The translations under genes and the position numbers were made by a program. Below, in pieces: positions 1 to 12,900 of a stretch of 64,000 nucleotides of DNA. The notes below the pieces were generated by a model. The model was not told where the DNA came from, ran no database searches, and worked only from the letters and a program-made list of their open reading frames with translations. The first letter of the stretch is position 1; each line of letters starts with the position of its first letter. This stretch comes from Norana najaformis (lineage: Eukaryota; Annelida; Clitellata; Crassiclitellata; Hormogastridae), in contig OZ029921.1 of assembly GCA_964023275.1 (NCBI GenBank), positions 8,485,306 through 8,549,305 of the forward strand, written 5' to 3'.

Positions 1-207
1 GGCATTGAGCCCATGGTTATTGATGATGATGATGAAATGTGTCAGCCTGCTCCAGTTGATTACCTTGTACTCTGATGCTGCAGGTTGCAACATTTGTTGC
101 CATCATCTTGGTTTTATCACATTTATTAATCAGACCCTGGTTGCTGCTTGCCCAGTGAAGATGATCCACTGTTTGCTGCAGCACTGCTTTCGAGGTTGCC
201 AATAGAA

Positions 208-260
<53 letters not shown>

Positions 261-302
261 CCACCACCACCACCATTATCATCATCATCATCATCATCAT
301 CA
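208..302 (+). repeat. (ATC)n microsatellite
   Basis: Trinucleotide run with a short CAC interruption. On the - strand it reads as GAT repeats, the same simple tail that ends a LINE copy at 22258. Confidence 0.9.
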
Positions 303-1235
303 AGAATCACTTTAATATTATGATCCAGAGGATTTTAAAAAAGTATGCTAATTCTTGTTATTATTTATTCTTAAATTATTATTAGTAGTAGGTTTGTTGT
401 GACATATAATCCCTCATGAACAAAAACATTAGCACAGAGGCAAATTATTATTATTGTTGTTTTGTTGTTGTTGTTGTTGTTGTATTTTACACAATGTAAA
501 AATGAACTACTAGGAGCAAAAGATTTGGCTATGAGGTTACCGGTATGTAATGCTGATCTCTAGAAAACCAGACTGTGTTCTAGCTTTGAGGTCATCCGAA
601 TAACGTACCTTAGAAGGCATTGTTGTCAAGGATTATTGTCCAGGGGAGGGGAGAAATGACCTGAATCTGGAATGGAATGCTTTTCCAACTTAACATTTGT
701 TTACATGAATCCTGTTTGCATTCTTTGAGGTGCTTTATAAATCCTGCATGTCTTTCATGTTTATACTGGATTTTCCTGCAGCCATACTGTGGCATATATG
801 GTCCATGTCTCTGTGGATTGGGCAGTTTGAAGGATGAGTCATCTGCTCTTAGAGGGCTGTCATGGGTTGAAATTACATGGACTGTAGAATATGTCTTCAA
901 GATATCTACTTGGAAACACTATAGGCCAAACCGCTCCAAAAGGAACAGTTGAATATGAACATGAACATTCTTTTATTGATCCAAAAAAATATAACAGCGA
1001 TAAGCACGATATACAGAATGGTTTTAGGATACAAAAGGAAAACCCAGAAGGGACCAAAGTCCCGCTTATTAGGGTCCCCCCTGTACCAAAAGCTATTGCT
1101 AAATGACGAATGATTAACAGCATCATTAACTGGAAAAAAGCATAGTTAGAATCTGAACGAGTTGGAATACAAAAAAAGAATGAACCAAACAAGAATAAAC
1201 CTTAACTAGTGAAAAACTAAAGACAAACAAATTTT

Positions 1236-1362
1236 TTATTTATTTAGATCGTTAAGGTACGCGCGCATTGCTTTCTTGAACAATATCAAGTTAGGTTCAG
1301 AACGAATATCATGGGATATACTATTCCAAACAGAAGGACCCGGCATTGATAAGAGGTGCTTG
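1236..1362 (-). mobile_element. LINE reverse-transcriptase C-terminus relic
   Basis: On the reverse strand an open stretch reads MPGPSVWNSISHDIRSEPN, then FKKAMRAYLNDLNK and a stop. The xGPSxWNSLP...FKxxLKxYL pattern is the usual end of CR1/L2-like LINE ORF2 proteins. Confidence 0.7.
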
Positions 1363-3440
1363 AATTACCCCTGCAAGTCTCTATAAATTGCAGCATCATT
1401 AAGATGTTGACAGAGGCTCTTTGTAAATAATTAAATATGAATGAATCTACATACATATGTGGCCAATGACCATGAATGAGAAAACCCTCATGAAGTCAGA
1501 AATACCAAAACTGAGTTTGATGTTGTACTAGATTGGCCTGGAGTTGCAGAATAATTAGGTGAAAACCGCACGTTTCTATCACGAATACTAAAAACGTTAC
1601 AATTTGTAAAGAAGTAGATGTCTTCACAACTATATTTAGCTCAGAATGTTAAGTACTGAAGTGAGTTTACTGAATTGAGAATCTTGAATATCGAGTTGAG
1701 ATTATTGTTTATTGAGTGAAATTGTGAGTTCTAAGGTGAGAATATATTTTAGTTTTAAATTGAAATCTCGAGTTTCAAATATTGCATCTGAAACATTGTA
1801 GTGTATTTTATTCTGTTTTAATTTTAAGGTCTTTTGATATTGTTCAAATTTTATGATTTCTTAATGGAATGTGAAACAGAAGAGAGACTACCATATTCCC
1901 AAAAACATCTGTACCTTTCCTCCCGTCTCCAGAGGCTGCTAATTGCTTTGTCTGGTAAACTGGTTCCAGCCTCTGTGGACTGATAATCCGTATATTTTGG
2001 TCGATCGTCCACAGATCGAGCAGCCACTGTGGGATCCTTGATAAATATCAGACATGAGTATTAAAAGCTACCAGTGTAAAGCATGACCAACTGATTAGAT
2101 TCAGGGATAATTGTCACAAAATTACAGGATATACTTGGATCAGAAAATTTTCCAGATCATAAATTGTGTGATCATGGATCTGTGATCGAAGGGCACATGG
2201 ATCCTGGTTCTGTGTTTTCCTTCGGACAGTGCAAGGGTTATTGGATGAATGGACTAGTGCACGATTTATGAAGCGACAGCAGAATTCCATGCTGGTTCCC
2301 GTTGTGTGTGTTAAAATCAAGTCCCGGCTCTGGTTCCCTGTCATGTATATTGGAACGAGGAGGACAGAAGAATCAATAAGGATGGATGCTTATGTTAATT
2401 AGCTGCTACTGCAGCTGAACAGGCGGGCTTCCTGGCGACAGATATGAATGCATGGAGATGTTGGCTGCCTGAGCAGAGATACCTATTGACTGTGGGGTTG
2501 CCCGTTTGCCAGGTTAGGGGTTAGGAGGCATACCTGGTCCATTTTCCATCTAATGATCTATTCTATGACCAAGCCTTACTGCAAAGGCCAGTGCCTACCA
2601 TCCAAATTCGTATCAGTGCGATTCTTTTGACTTACTAGAGGTGCAGTGTCAATGTTCTGTTACATTACATCACACAGCTTTTGCTTGATGTGACTTGTGC
2701 ATTATGGGTGTGCGTATGGTTCGTGAATATACACAAAAGGAGTTCAGTTTATTTATTCATGTGCCTGTTAGGTAGTGAATGCCACGTAGCACATTTTGAA
2801 AGTTCATTGGCTGAGTTAGTAGCAGTGAACATTGGGTTCTTGACCATGACCTGGGCACATAATTGAGTGCCGTCAATTGATGCATTGTCATTAAAAAACA
2901 CTCTTGTTTATGAACCTGTATAGAAACTTGTCAGAAGAGTGGCCCTGGGCTTTGAAGGATCTGTTGGGGCCAATTTTTTAAGACACCAGGTGACACCTTT
3001 TTTAACTCCAACCAGTTACTTGGTGGCACTAGTCTGTTATAGCTCCGTAGAAATGAATAAATTTGAATAAATAACCCGTCTATTTCAACCCAGACTATTA
3101 TATTGCTGCAACTGCTGCCTAAACACAAGGTGTTGTTACTGGTAACATGATTTCTTGAATGATTTGTAAACCATGCAAAGGATGATGTGGATAGTTTCGT
3201 CAATGATAATAAACAACTTTATAAGCAAAAATTGTCATAGTAATAATTGTGTCCATTTTTAATGATTTGTTGTTGGAACAATTGTTTTCTTTTATCATCA
3301 AGTCTTCTGAAGTGTTGCTATTTAAATGTATTGTAGGTAAAATTGTATGGCCTGTAATACCCTGTAAGGGCCTCTGATGTAAAGCGTACCACTTGATCAC
3401 CTCAGATCTAGATTCTTCTGCATGTGTTTCTTTCAATCAG

Positions 3441-3603
3441 GTCTTGAGCTGAAAGTGAAACCAGAAGACAGTAGCTTCACAAGGTCCATGGGTTCGTCAT
3501 TTGTCTTTACATGTGAGGTTTTTGGAGCAGACAAGGAAAGTCCAACAAACTATGATCTCAAATGGTATCACAACTCAACTGAGATCACTGATAAGACAGC
3601 CAG
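3441..3603 (+). CDS. NCAM: NCAM exon 1 of window: Ig1, first half
   Basis: Acceptor tttcaatcag at 3431-3440 and donor CAG/GTCAGT after 3603. Enters in phase 1 and leaves in phase 2. Encodes the A-C strands of Ig1, with FVFTCEVFG (first disulphide Cys) and DLKWYHN (core Trp). The 8.7-kb intron that follows holds LINE debris only. Confidence 0.9.
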
Positions 3604-6600
3604 GTCAGTGACATGCCACTCACTGCTTGATTCATGGTGACTTTCATGATGCTTTAGTCTTCTGGTTTCTAAATGTGTTGTGATTTCATACTCCTAATGA
3701 TGTCGTAATGATGTCGTGGTCTTTATGATATGTTTTCTTAAGGATATTTTTATCATAACACTGTGCATGATCATCATCGTACAATCATGTTCTCTTGATA
3801 ATGATATTGCGATGTAATAGGTTGGTGATGATGATGACTGTTGCTGCTGCTGCTGATGGCTTTAACCGCTAAGTCTGTTTCCTTTTTTCATGTTTCTTGT
3901 GCTCACTGTTTTGAAATTCTTCCAGATCGTAATCTGGTTACAATTTGTAAATGAAGAAATGATCGCTTCATTGGAACTTTTTCCTCAGATGCAATTATAA
4001 ATGTTCTCCTTTCACATTACCTGTTAATTTATCATTTATCCTGATCGGTTCCATGATCTCCCGTTTCTTCATCATCCATATCTCTGGTATACATGATGCG
4101 GCTTTGGTGTGACACTGAGAAATTTTGAAGATTTACGTGCCCCATAGTTTGTCATATTTTTGCTCATATATATTTCTGTTGCATGTCCCATTATATATGT
4201 CATCTGTTTTGTACTGAGGCCAAGTGCTTTGTGGATTTGAACCCACACTTTCCTCTGGAAGGTGAGGTTCTCACAATTGCGATTAAAATTAAGTTCTTTG
4301 GGTGGGCACACCTTTTTAGTGGCTTTCACATTGTTGCAACCCAATTATATTCTTTTGTGTCTGTCCACTTTTTCTACCAGGCCTTGTCACTGTTTGCATT
4401 TCTGTGATTTATTTACTCTAATATCCATTTCAACCCATTCCAGTAGTCTTGATTTTCATTTCCAGCATCATTTGACCATCCTTACTTTCTGTCAGTATGT
4501 AACTGGGAAAACAAATTTATCTGTCTGCCTTCATTCAATATGATCCTATTGCCCATGCGTTTCAATATTCTGCCTTTTCTATGCACGATATCCTCCTTCG
4601 ACTGGTAATGGTTTCCCTTTGTGTTCCCACCTGAATTGTTCCTCCCGGCACCGGCTTCATTAGCCATATGGTGTTGCCACAAAACAACAAAGGAACTGCA
4701 TGCAGCAGTTGGCAAACAAGTCGCGACGTGATGTGTCATGCAGTGACGTGTGGTGCACTGTCTACACTCTACATTTTAGCATAAAAATTAAGTTGATAAT
4801 TGGAGTAAAATTGAGAAGAAATTTCAAAAAAATTATGACAAAAATAGATCAATTTGGAGGAGTGAGACAGAAGTTGAGGTGAATACCAGGGAAAACGAAA
4901 TAATGATTCTCACACAGATGAAGTCTTCTTAATAAATTAAACCCATGTTATTTTTACATAACATATATTGAGAGAAGCTGAATCAACAAAACCAAGCAAA
5001 TGCAAAGAATAAGAAGAAATTCAAAGTAAATTTAGAAGAATCAGGAAGAAATATATGAGTAGTTTATGCCAGGAGACACAACTGCAGAGAATTCAGTGGC
5101 TTTAGAAGGCAAGTGCATGATCAGTCAACCACATGGAACCACATGGTGGCCAGTTGAATTGGTTATGTGATCACCCTGCAACACAGAGGCTGTGTGCTTG
5201 AGCTGCCCTTTCATTGGCTTAAGGTCTCTCAGCACATCCACTACAGAATTGTATCTCTTACCTACTATGCCCTTCAAACTTCTCAACCCTCTTGCACTCG
5301 TCGGCTGTTCACTATCCAACTGTCCAGATCAACTCGTTCTTTACATCTTTCTCTAACCTTTCTCAAATTCTGCAACCACTGTTTATTCTAAGCAGCGACA
5401 GCTCTTCATAATGAACTCCTGAAAGTCGTCTGCATGTTTGCTTCTCGTCCCTGTTCTTGCCTATCAATGCGAGTGCTCATGCTCGCTTTCTTGCTGCAGC
5501 TTTTCACTCTAGACTGAAAACCGAACTTTTCAAGCTATCCTATCCTGCTTCCGCTCCTGCACCATCCCATGACACCATCACCAACAATTTCAACCATAGC
5601 GTCATGTTGACTCCTTGGCTTGACCCCCTCTCGATTTTGACCTCGTACTCAGACTGACTAAAGAACCTGGCTCTTGCGACTTGATTTGATGCAGCACTGG
5701 TGAATAAGCTGATATCCCTGATGCAGCTTATGTGTGGCACTGAAAAATTTTGGGGATTTACATTTACATGCCCCTAAGAAAGTATTGTACTACTGCATCA
5801 GCAACAGATAATGAGACTATAAATGTACAAAACTAATAACAATAGTATAATAATAATAATAGTAACAGATAATAATAATATATTAATAATCATAATTATA
5901 ATAATTGTCACAGAGCTTGGCCGTTAGCGGTCAGTTGTCTCTGTAAAAGGACGTGAAGCATACTTCCTTCTCCATCTTATGTGATGTCACAACGCCATTG
6001 TCTTTCAAGACACATTTCTGATTGGCCTATGGGGCAAGTTCTGATTTTCGAGAAATAAACTTTCATGCCTAAGGGTTCATTTGTACCTTGGATTAAAGTA
6101 ATAGTAATAATGCAGTAACAATATTAATAATAAATATAATAATAGATACTTGTTCCATCCAGCCTTTGCAGATCAACTCAAGTCTCTTGCTTACTTTTCT
6201 TTGTGGTTTATGATTCTTTGGGTTTAAGATTGTAATAATATTTTATTTGAGTGTTTAAAAGAATTGCTGCCAAACCATTAATATTTTGTTTAAACTATAC
6301 ATTTAAAAAAATTAGTTATACGTATTTGTGTATCTGAACATTTATATGGTGCTTTTTAAAGCCTCACAAAAGCACTGAAACATGGCTAACAGTTTTAAAA
6401 AGGTGTGACTTAAGATAAGATGTATAACAGATTAAATGCATGTATTTTTGAAATGTTAGCCTAAGTGCGTACCGTTCAAACTGTAGCTGGCATTTGGTGC
6501 ATTAATGTTATATATGTAGCTTGGGCTTCTTCTTAATTATGCGCATGTACTTTGTGAGATAATATTTTGTCCTTTAATGCATGCCATTAACATTCGTTTT

Positions 6601-6912
6601 TTGCATCTAAATAGAAATATTTTCGTTGACATGTTTACAATTGCTTTAAGCCGGTAAGCATTTATTTAGAACCTTAGTGCTGCTTTAACATCTTTCATGC
6701 CTGTCAACTGCTTAAGTGATTATTACTTTTGGCTGACTTTTATTTTATCAGTAGTTTTTCCCCTAGAAATGAAAACTTCAGTGAGAAATGAATTGAAATA
6801 TTTGATTGGATTTGTACAAATAAGTTGATATTATGTGCTTTCCAATAAACCTCCACATAGATCAATACAAAAACTGGTAGATGTGCATGCATACATATAA
6901 TATATGCATATA

Positions 6913-6960
<48 letters not shown>

Positions 6961-8900
6961 GCCTGAGCATTTTTACTGTACCTTCTGAAAACCTGTGGAA
7001 GGTGCTGTTTGTATAGTGTGTCAACAAATGCGTACTTACTTATTCACTAGCCAAAATGATTGCTAGAGTTCATTAAGAAAGACAGATTCGTTGATAGGTG
7101 AATGATTCTTAAATAACTGGTAGCAGTCTTCATTCAGGCTTTGCGCATACAGAGACATGGCCGACTAAGTCCTCTGCACTTTTTACTGTTTCAATGGTAT
7201 CCAGAGTTTTGGAATTGAGTTGCATCGAAAATGGGAAATTGTTAAGAAAATTGAATGAAGCATATGCAACACGCAGGTTGGTGATCTGCATACCAGTAAA
7301 TGAGCACGGATTGGTGATGGAGTATGCCATGTTTGGAGAATCCTCAGTAGTTGTTCTTGGGTGGTCACCAAACTATAAAGACCTCTGCACAGTGAATGGT
7401 CAGTGCCACTCTGAAGATACTGGGCTGTTGTTGCTTCATAGAATTCATGGATTTCCAGTCACAGACACAATGTGATTCTTGATTGGACGTTATCCACATG
7501 GGTTAAGCAACACATAGGGTATGCATGGTACAACCGGTATACTATCAAACCCATTCAGTATGAAGATTGAGCTTAGGTGATAAAAGATGTCTGAAAACCC
7601 TCCAAACACTATGCAGAATCTGAGGCAGACTCAAAGAATAACTCAGAAGCAAAAATGCAGGTTTTTTTTATCTTGTTAAGGTTGACACCAGATATTTAGA
7701 TAAATAACTGTATACACCAGGTACATATGTACAGGTATACGTATCAATATACACCTGATTTATATACGTGTGTGGGTTTACATATCCTTAGTCAGCCTTA
7801 GAAAGGTTCTTAAATGTTTATTTCCATTTGACATACTATTAATAATGTCATCCTAATGCTTTTATTCTGTTTTTAACTGTTTATAATATTTTGATTTTTT
7901 TTGTTTTAATTGTTCAGATGTTTGCATTTGTGATCAAGACAGATTATGTGAATTTTATAGTAATTCTTTTCTGGTTTAGTTTTTGATTTTTAGATTAGGT
8001 AGTTTTTTGAGTTCATGTAAATAATTCTTCTTTGATATCTTCATCATCATCATCGTCAATTTCATCAGTCAGTCATTTTCAGCTCCATGCTTAACATGAA
8101 TGCTATTTATTATTAAATTACTTGACTTGATGATGAAGGTTAAAGGTAAATGTTAAAGGCAACACTTCCTTATGAGTGCTGTGCGTGGGATGCTGGCAAG
8201 CACAGTGAAGTTCTAATTGCACATTTTACCGAATATTACATTTTGTGTGGCGCTTCATAAGAATTTATTGCAGTAAAGAGACTCGATCAAGACTGGCAAA
8301 AGGACAAGGTGTTGGAGCAGCATTAAAGAATGTATGGAAAAGTCATGGCATATCGCTTGCAACAAAGATATGACTTCTGAAAGCTCTTGTATGTGGCCAG
8401 TGGCACAGCGTGGGTGTGAGAGCTGAACCAGAAATAAAGATGAAGAGGCAAGAGTCAACGCATTTGAAATGAAGTGTCTGCGGCAGATTCTTATGGTACC
8501 GTAGACCGCTAAGAAGACGAACAAATGGGTCCTAGAGACTGAAGGAGTAGAAAGGAGTCTGCTTGGATTAATCAGAAAGAGGAAGCTTTCCTACTTCGGG
8601 CATGTGCTACGAAAGAGTGGAGACTGCTTAGAGAAAGAGATTATCGAAGCCATAATTCCTGGATCCTGAGCTTGTGGAAGACCCAAGATGACATGGATCA
8701 TTAACATCAACTGGTGGACTGAATTGTTGTTCGGCCAGTTATTATAGGAGACAAGGGGCAGAAGCAGGATGCACAAAACTGTCCGTGGTGCAGCTAATCC
8801 TCGGCTTGAGGACAGTTGAAGACAAGACAAGATTGCTTTATGAGCAATTTCATCAGTACTTCCTTTAACCTTTTATCACATTTAAAATACAATATATATA

Positions 8901-8972
<72 letters not shown>

Positions 8973-9868
8973 TTTTGGGGTTATTGATTAGGGGGCTTTA
9001 AAATGGATGTTATTGTCCTTTGAGTGTTAATACTCCAGAGGGTTTTATCATAGAGGTTATTGCCAAGACAGTTATTGGCCTGATACCACAAGTCAGTGGA
9101 AAACTGGCATGTCTTTAAAGCTCTGGAGAGTGTAATGCTATCTGCAATGACTGAAACGCAAGGAATACCAATAGAAAGACTGTTCCATAAACAAGGTCAG
9201 ATATGCACTGGAGAAGCCCAAGGTGCACATGTAGATGTATGATAAGGGTAACAGCGAGGTGAAGACAGGAACACGCCGCCGCTCACAAATCACAAATGTC
9301 ATTCGGAGCAGCTCCAGCCACTGAAGCTGCTGCTTGTGGTCGGTAGCTAGTGGAGAGTGTGTCGCGTGTAATTTGATGTATGCAGATAGCATGGAAGATA
9401 GGCCATTACACGAGCAGTAAGCAGAGTTGAGCAGAGGTAGATGTGTCAAATCTGGAAGACTGGAGGACTTAGAAGAACACCATTGCAATGATCTAGGTGT
9501 GCCAGAACAAAGGAGTGCAATAGGGTGGCAGCAGAGCCAGGAGACAATGTCTGCAGAATGTTATCTTCCTCAGATGGTGGTAGCAGGACCTGCAGATGGA
9601 ATATTAATGTTCAGCCAAAGTGAGATCTTTGTCGTGGAGCACTCTAAGATCCCAAGTGATGGCTGAAGACTTTCAGCTCGCTAAGCTGATGGCATTTGTT
9701 GTGTAGTTGATCTTGACCTTGGCCTGTGGTGTACCAGTCCATATACTGTACAGAACCCTAGAAATGTTCATGTACAGCACCCTTTTCTCAGTACTGACTG
9801 TGCTATGGCGCTATATAAATTGCCTTATTATTATTATTAATGTTATTATTATTGTTAATTATTACTGT

Positions 9869-9901
<33 letters not shown>

Positions 9902-12900
9902 ATATACTGCATCTTGGAAGGGTACAAACATCTATGGTTTGATGACATCCATGTCAGTACTTTTTGCTGACAGCCACCTTGGACGATACGCAAAATGTCA
10001 AACACAGATTTAAGTCACTGGTACAACCCAAGGGAGCATAACATGGATGTTCAGTGGTCAAGAAGACACTTAATCTGTGTAAGAACCACTGCAGGGACTC
10101 TGATGTGTCTTGGACAACATAAGGGAGCTTAACATGGATGTTCAGTGGCCAAGAAGACACTTAATCTGTGTAAGAACCACTGCATGGGGGACACTGATGT
10201 GTCTTGGACAACATAAGGGAGCATAACATGGATGTTCAGTGGCCAAGAAGACACTTAATCTGTGTAAGAACCACTGCATGGGGGACACTGATGTGTCTTG
10301 AACCAAAGGCAATAACAATATTCACTAGGTCAGCAGTATGCGATATGCAGATGAGTGACCCAAGGGAGAGCCCTCTGAGGGACACCATGCATGGACCACA
10401 GTGACCCAGGTCAAACTTTCTCAATCCATCACCCCTCTCATAGTATGGCCATCAAGATAGGAGTGGTGCAAAGCAAGTGGTTGGCCATTGTAATTGTAAT
10501 TGTAATTTGAGATTTATAAAGCTCCTGTTAGAGGATAAACTGAACAGAGGTGCTTCCAACCCGAAAAAGTAAAATCACTGTTAAACAGTACAGTCTTCAA
10601 GCACCTGCGGAACACTGATAGGGGGAGAGAAAGAAATGGAATATGAATTAGGAGGATATAAGTAAGTGAGTAAGTAAGCATTTGTTTTTGTGATTAACCA
10701 TAATGTACATGAAGAGGAGAAATGTTGGAATTGGGACCAGCGAGCAGTGTTTGGTGGTACCTTAAAGTACTCTTTAGAGAACACTGTCTCAAGGAGTAGT
10801 CATGTTGAGTTGATCCTCCTGTGTCACTGTACACCGGCCATCTTTAACACAGTGTAGTCATCTGATCTAGATGGTGGAACCTTGGAGGATCCTGGCTTTG
10901 CAGCCCTGGACCACCAGTAGATCTATCCTTCCAGAGTTGTGGTTCTCCCAGTACTGACACTGTTTGTTGTGGAAAAGCTTGAGCTTTTCTTGCAGTAGCT
11001 GGTCCTATTCAGTAGCTGCATTTCTGGTCTGATCTTCTCTGATCAATGCTAGGCGCACCTGGCCCTGTGGCCCATGACTTGTACGCCCTCAGTGGAACCA
11101 TGGTGTCAGATGACTGCAGAGAGCACTGGCATACCAGCCGCTGAGCTATTTACTGTCTGTGGCGAAACTCTCACGTCTGTTTTGGGCATTCTGTTGTCTT
11201 TGAAGACCATATGGAATAAACATTGAACAGCATGGAGTGGCAGAGACAACTGATAGGCAAGCAGCAGTGAAATTCTTCTGTAATCTTCAGCCACAGAATG
11301 GTTGACAAGTGGTGCATCATGCAGTTTTGGTAAAGGTGATCAGAGATCAGAAGCAGCTATCTGTGATCGAATAGTCTTGTGATGACTGAATCTAGGCATC
11401 CTCGATGACCATGGTTTGGTTTGTTGAAATGCTGATGCAGCCCATGCATGGCAGGCAAGAATTTGTGCTAGTTGCTCAGATCACGGACACGGAAGGTCTT
11501 CCATGTGAATATTCCATGTCACCAGACACCTTCGGTAAAATGAATATTCCACAGGGCCATAAATTTTAAGTTGAGTTCAACATTCTTGAAGGAAGGCTGC
11601 TACAGCATGTTATGAGCCAGGGTGACTGATGGCAGCTGTAGTGACCAGACCTTGGCACATGACAGAGGAAGAAATGTGGTCAGTTGGCACAGTATTCTAA
11701 TTCTAAAGTGGGCCTATATAATATTTAAAACTCAGTAAAAAGAACTAAATATAGGAGGTATAATATTTAGGAATTGGGATTTTCAATTTAATCGTAACAA
11801 TTCTCTATTAATTACTCTTATTCTTACTAATTATCTTCTAACTTACTCTTTTTCTTACTCCTGTTCTCAAATCACTTCACTGGATTAAAAAACCTGGAAC
11901 CATTTCTAACCCTCCTGCCTAATGATTTGTTTTGACTGAGCGCCTGTGAGTAAGCTGGTTCCTGCGAGTTAGCTTTCATTGGGCGCTTTAGAAATCTCGA
12001 GTTTATGATTACGATTATGGCAACCTGGAGAGGTGGAGTTGGCTCACTTGGCTTTTAAGTTACTTGTCAAATTACTATCCTTATTCAGTGTTGCTTAATA
12101 CCATTGTACTTGCCAGCTCCGTATCTGCAGTGAACAGTCATAGATTCGACAATCATCAGATATCACTTCATCACTGTCTTTGTTATCTTCACTATCAACT
12201 TCATAGCCTGACATAGTTGTGAAGCATCACAACAGATGGCAGGTTTACTCATCTCTGATTAGGTGCTATATAAATGCTGTCTTGGAATGAGTATTATTTA
12301 CTTTGAAGGATGTATGTGGAAGATGAAGGAACAATTGTTCGGAAGTTGTACATCACTGGCTTTGAGAAGCAAGATGAAGGCACCTATAAATGCACTGGGA
12401 CGATAGCGGGAATCCTGTGGGAGAAATCAACCAATGTCTATCTGTTCAGTAAGCCCTCCTTTCACTCCTTTTTGTCCTTATTGTTGTTGTAAATGTAATC
12501 AGAAATTTGTATAGCGCCTTTTCAAGCGAAACTAATTTAATCAGAGGAGCTCTCTGCGCTAGTCTTAACAATGCTAAATGTCATTAAGAACAGAACAATC
12601 ATCCATTAGTAAACATTGCTCAGATAACTAGAAGCATCACCAATGGCAAGCTCCTGCACACACACACACAGAGTCCTACCAACAGTGGCGGCTCCAGGAT
12701 TGCTTGTGTGGGAGGGAGCAATGGCATTTCTAGAGGGGCACCACATTCTGACAGTCCACCATGCACGGGTCAGGTCTGAGGGCATCTGCATATGGCCAAG
12801 AGGGGCGCAAGGGGAGGGCAAACGACCCCACGCCTATGGCTAAATCCGCCTCTGGCTACCAACAAATAACTGACTAGAGTTGAAAGATGACAGCGTGTTC

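Larger units (their letters stand above)
1..3440 (+). other. Upstream or intronic DNA, no gene recognised
   Basis: Contains the ATC microsatellite (208-302), TTG repeats near 450-485 and a LINE C-terminal relic on the - strand at 1236-1362. No signal-peptide exon could be identified. It is probably intron of the adhesion gene, because the first exon seen is entered in phase 1. Confidence 0.5.
3604..12308 (+). other. NCAM intron (Ig1), repeat-rich
   Basis: 8.7 kb. Holds LINE relics (about 5190-5760 and 8300-8835), TA microsatellites, a roughly 90-bp tandem repeat at 10032-10302 and LINE-tail fragments at 9800 and 10490-10640. No additional exon is needed for phase. Nothing recognised at 3604-5180 or 5800-6900. 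Confidence 0.6.

Noticed and set aside
17-310. Open frame on the - strand with a long aspartate run
   Set aside because: It is the ATC/GAT microsatellite read through; no protein signature.
7194-7475. 93-codon open frame on the + strand
   Set aside because: No recognisable domain, no splice or phase relation to the NCAM exons, and overlapping antisense frames of similar length.
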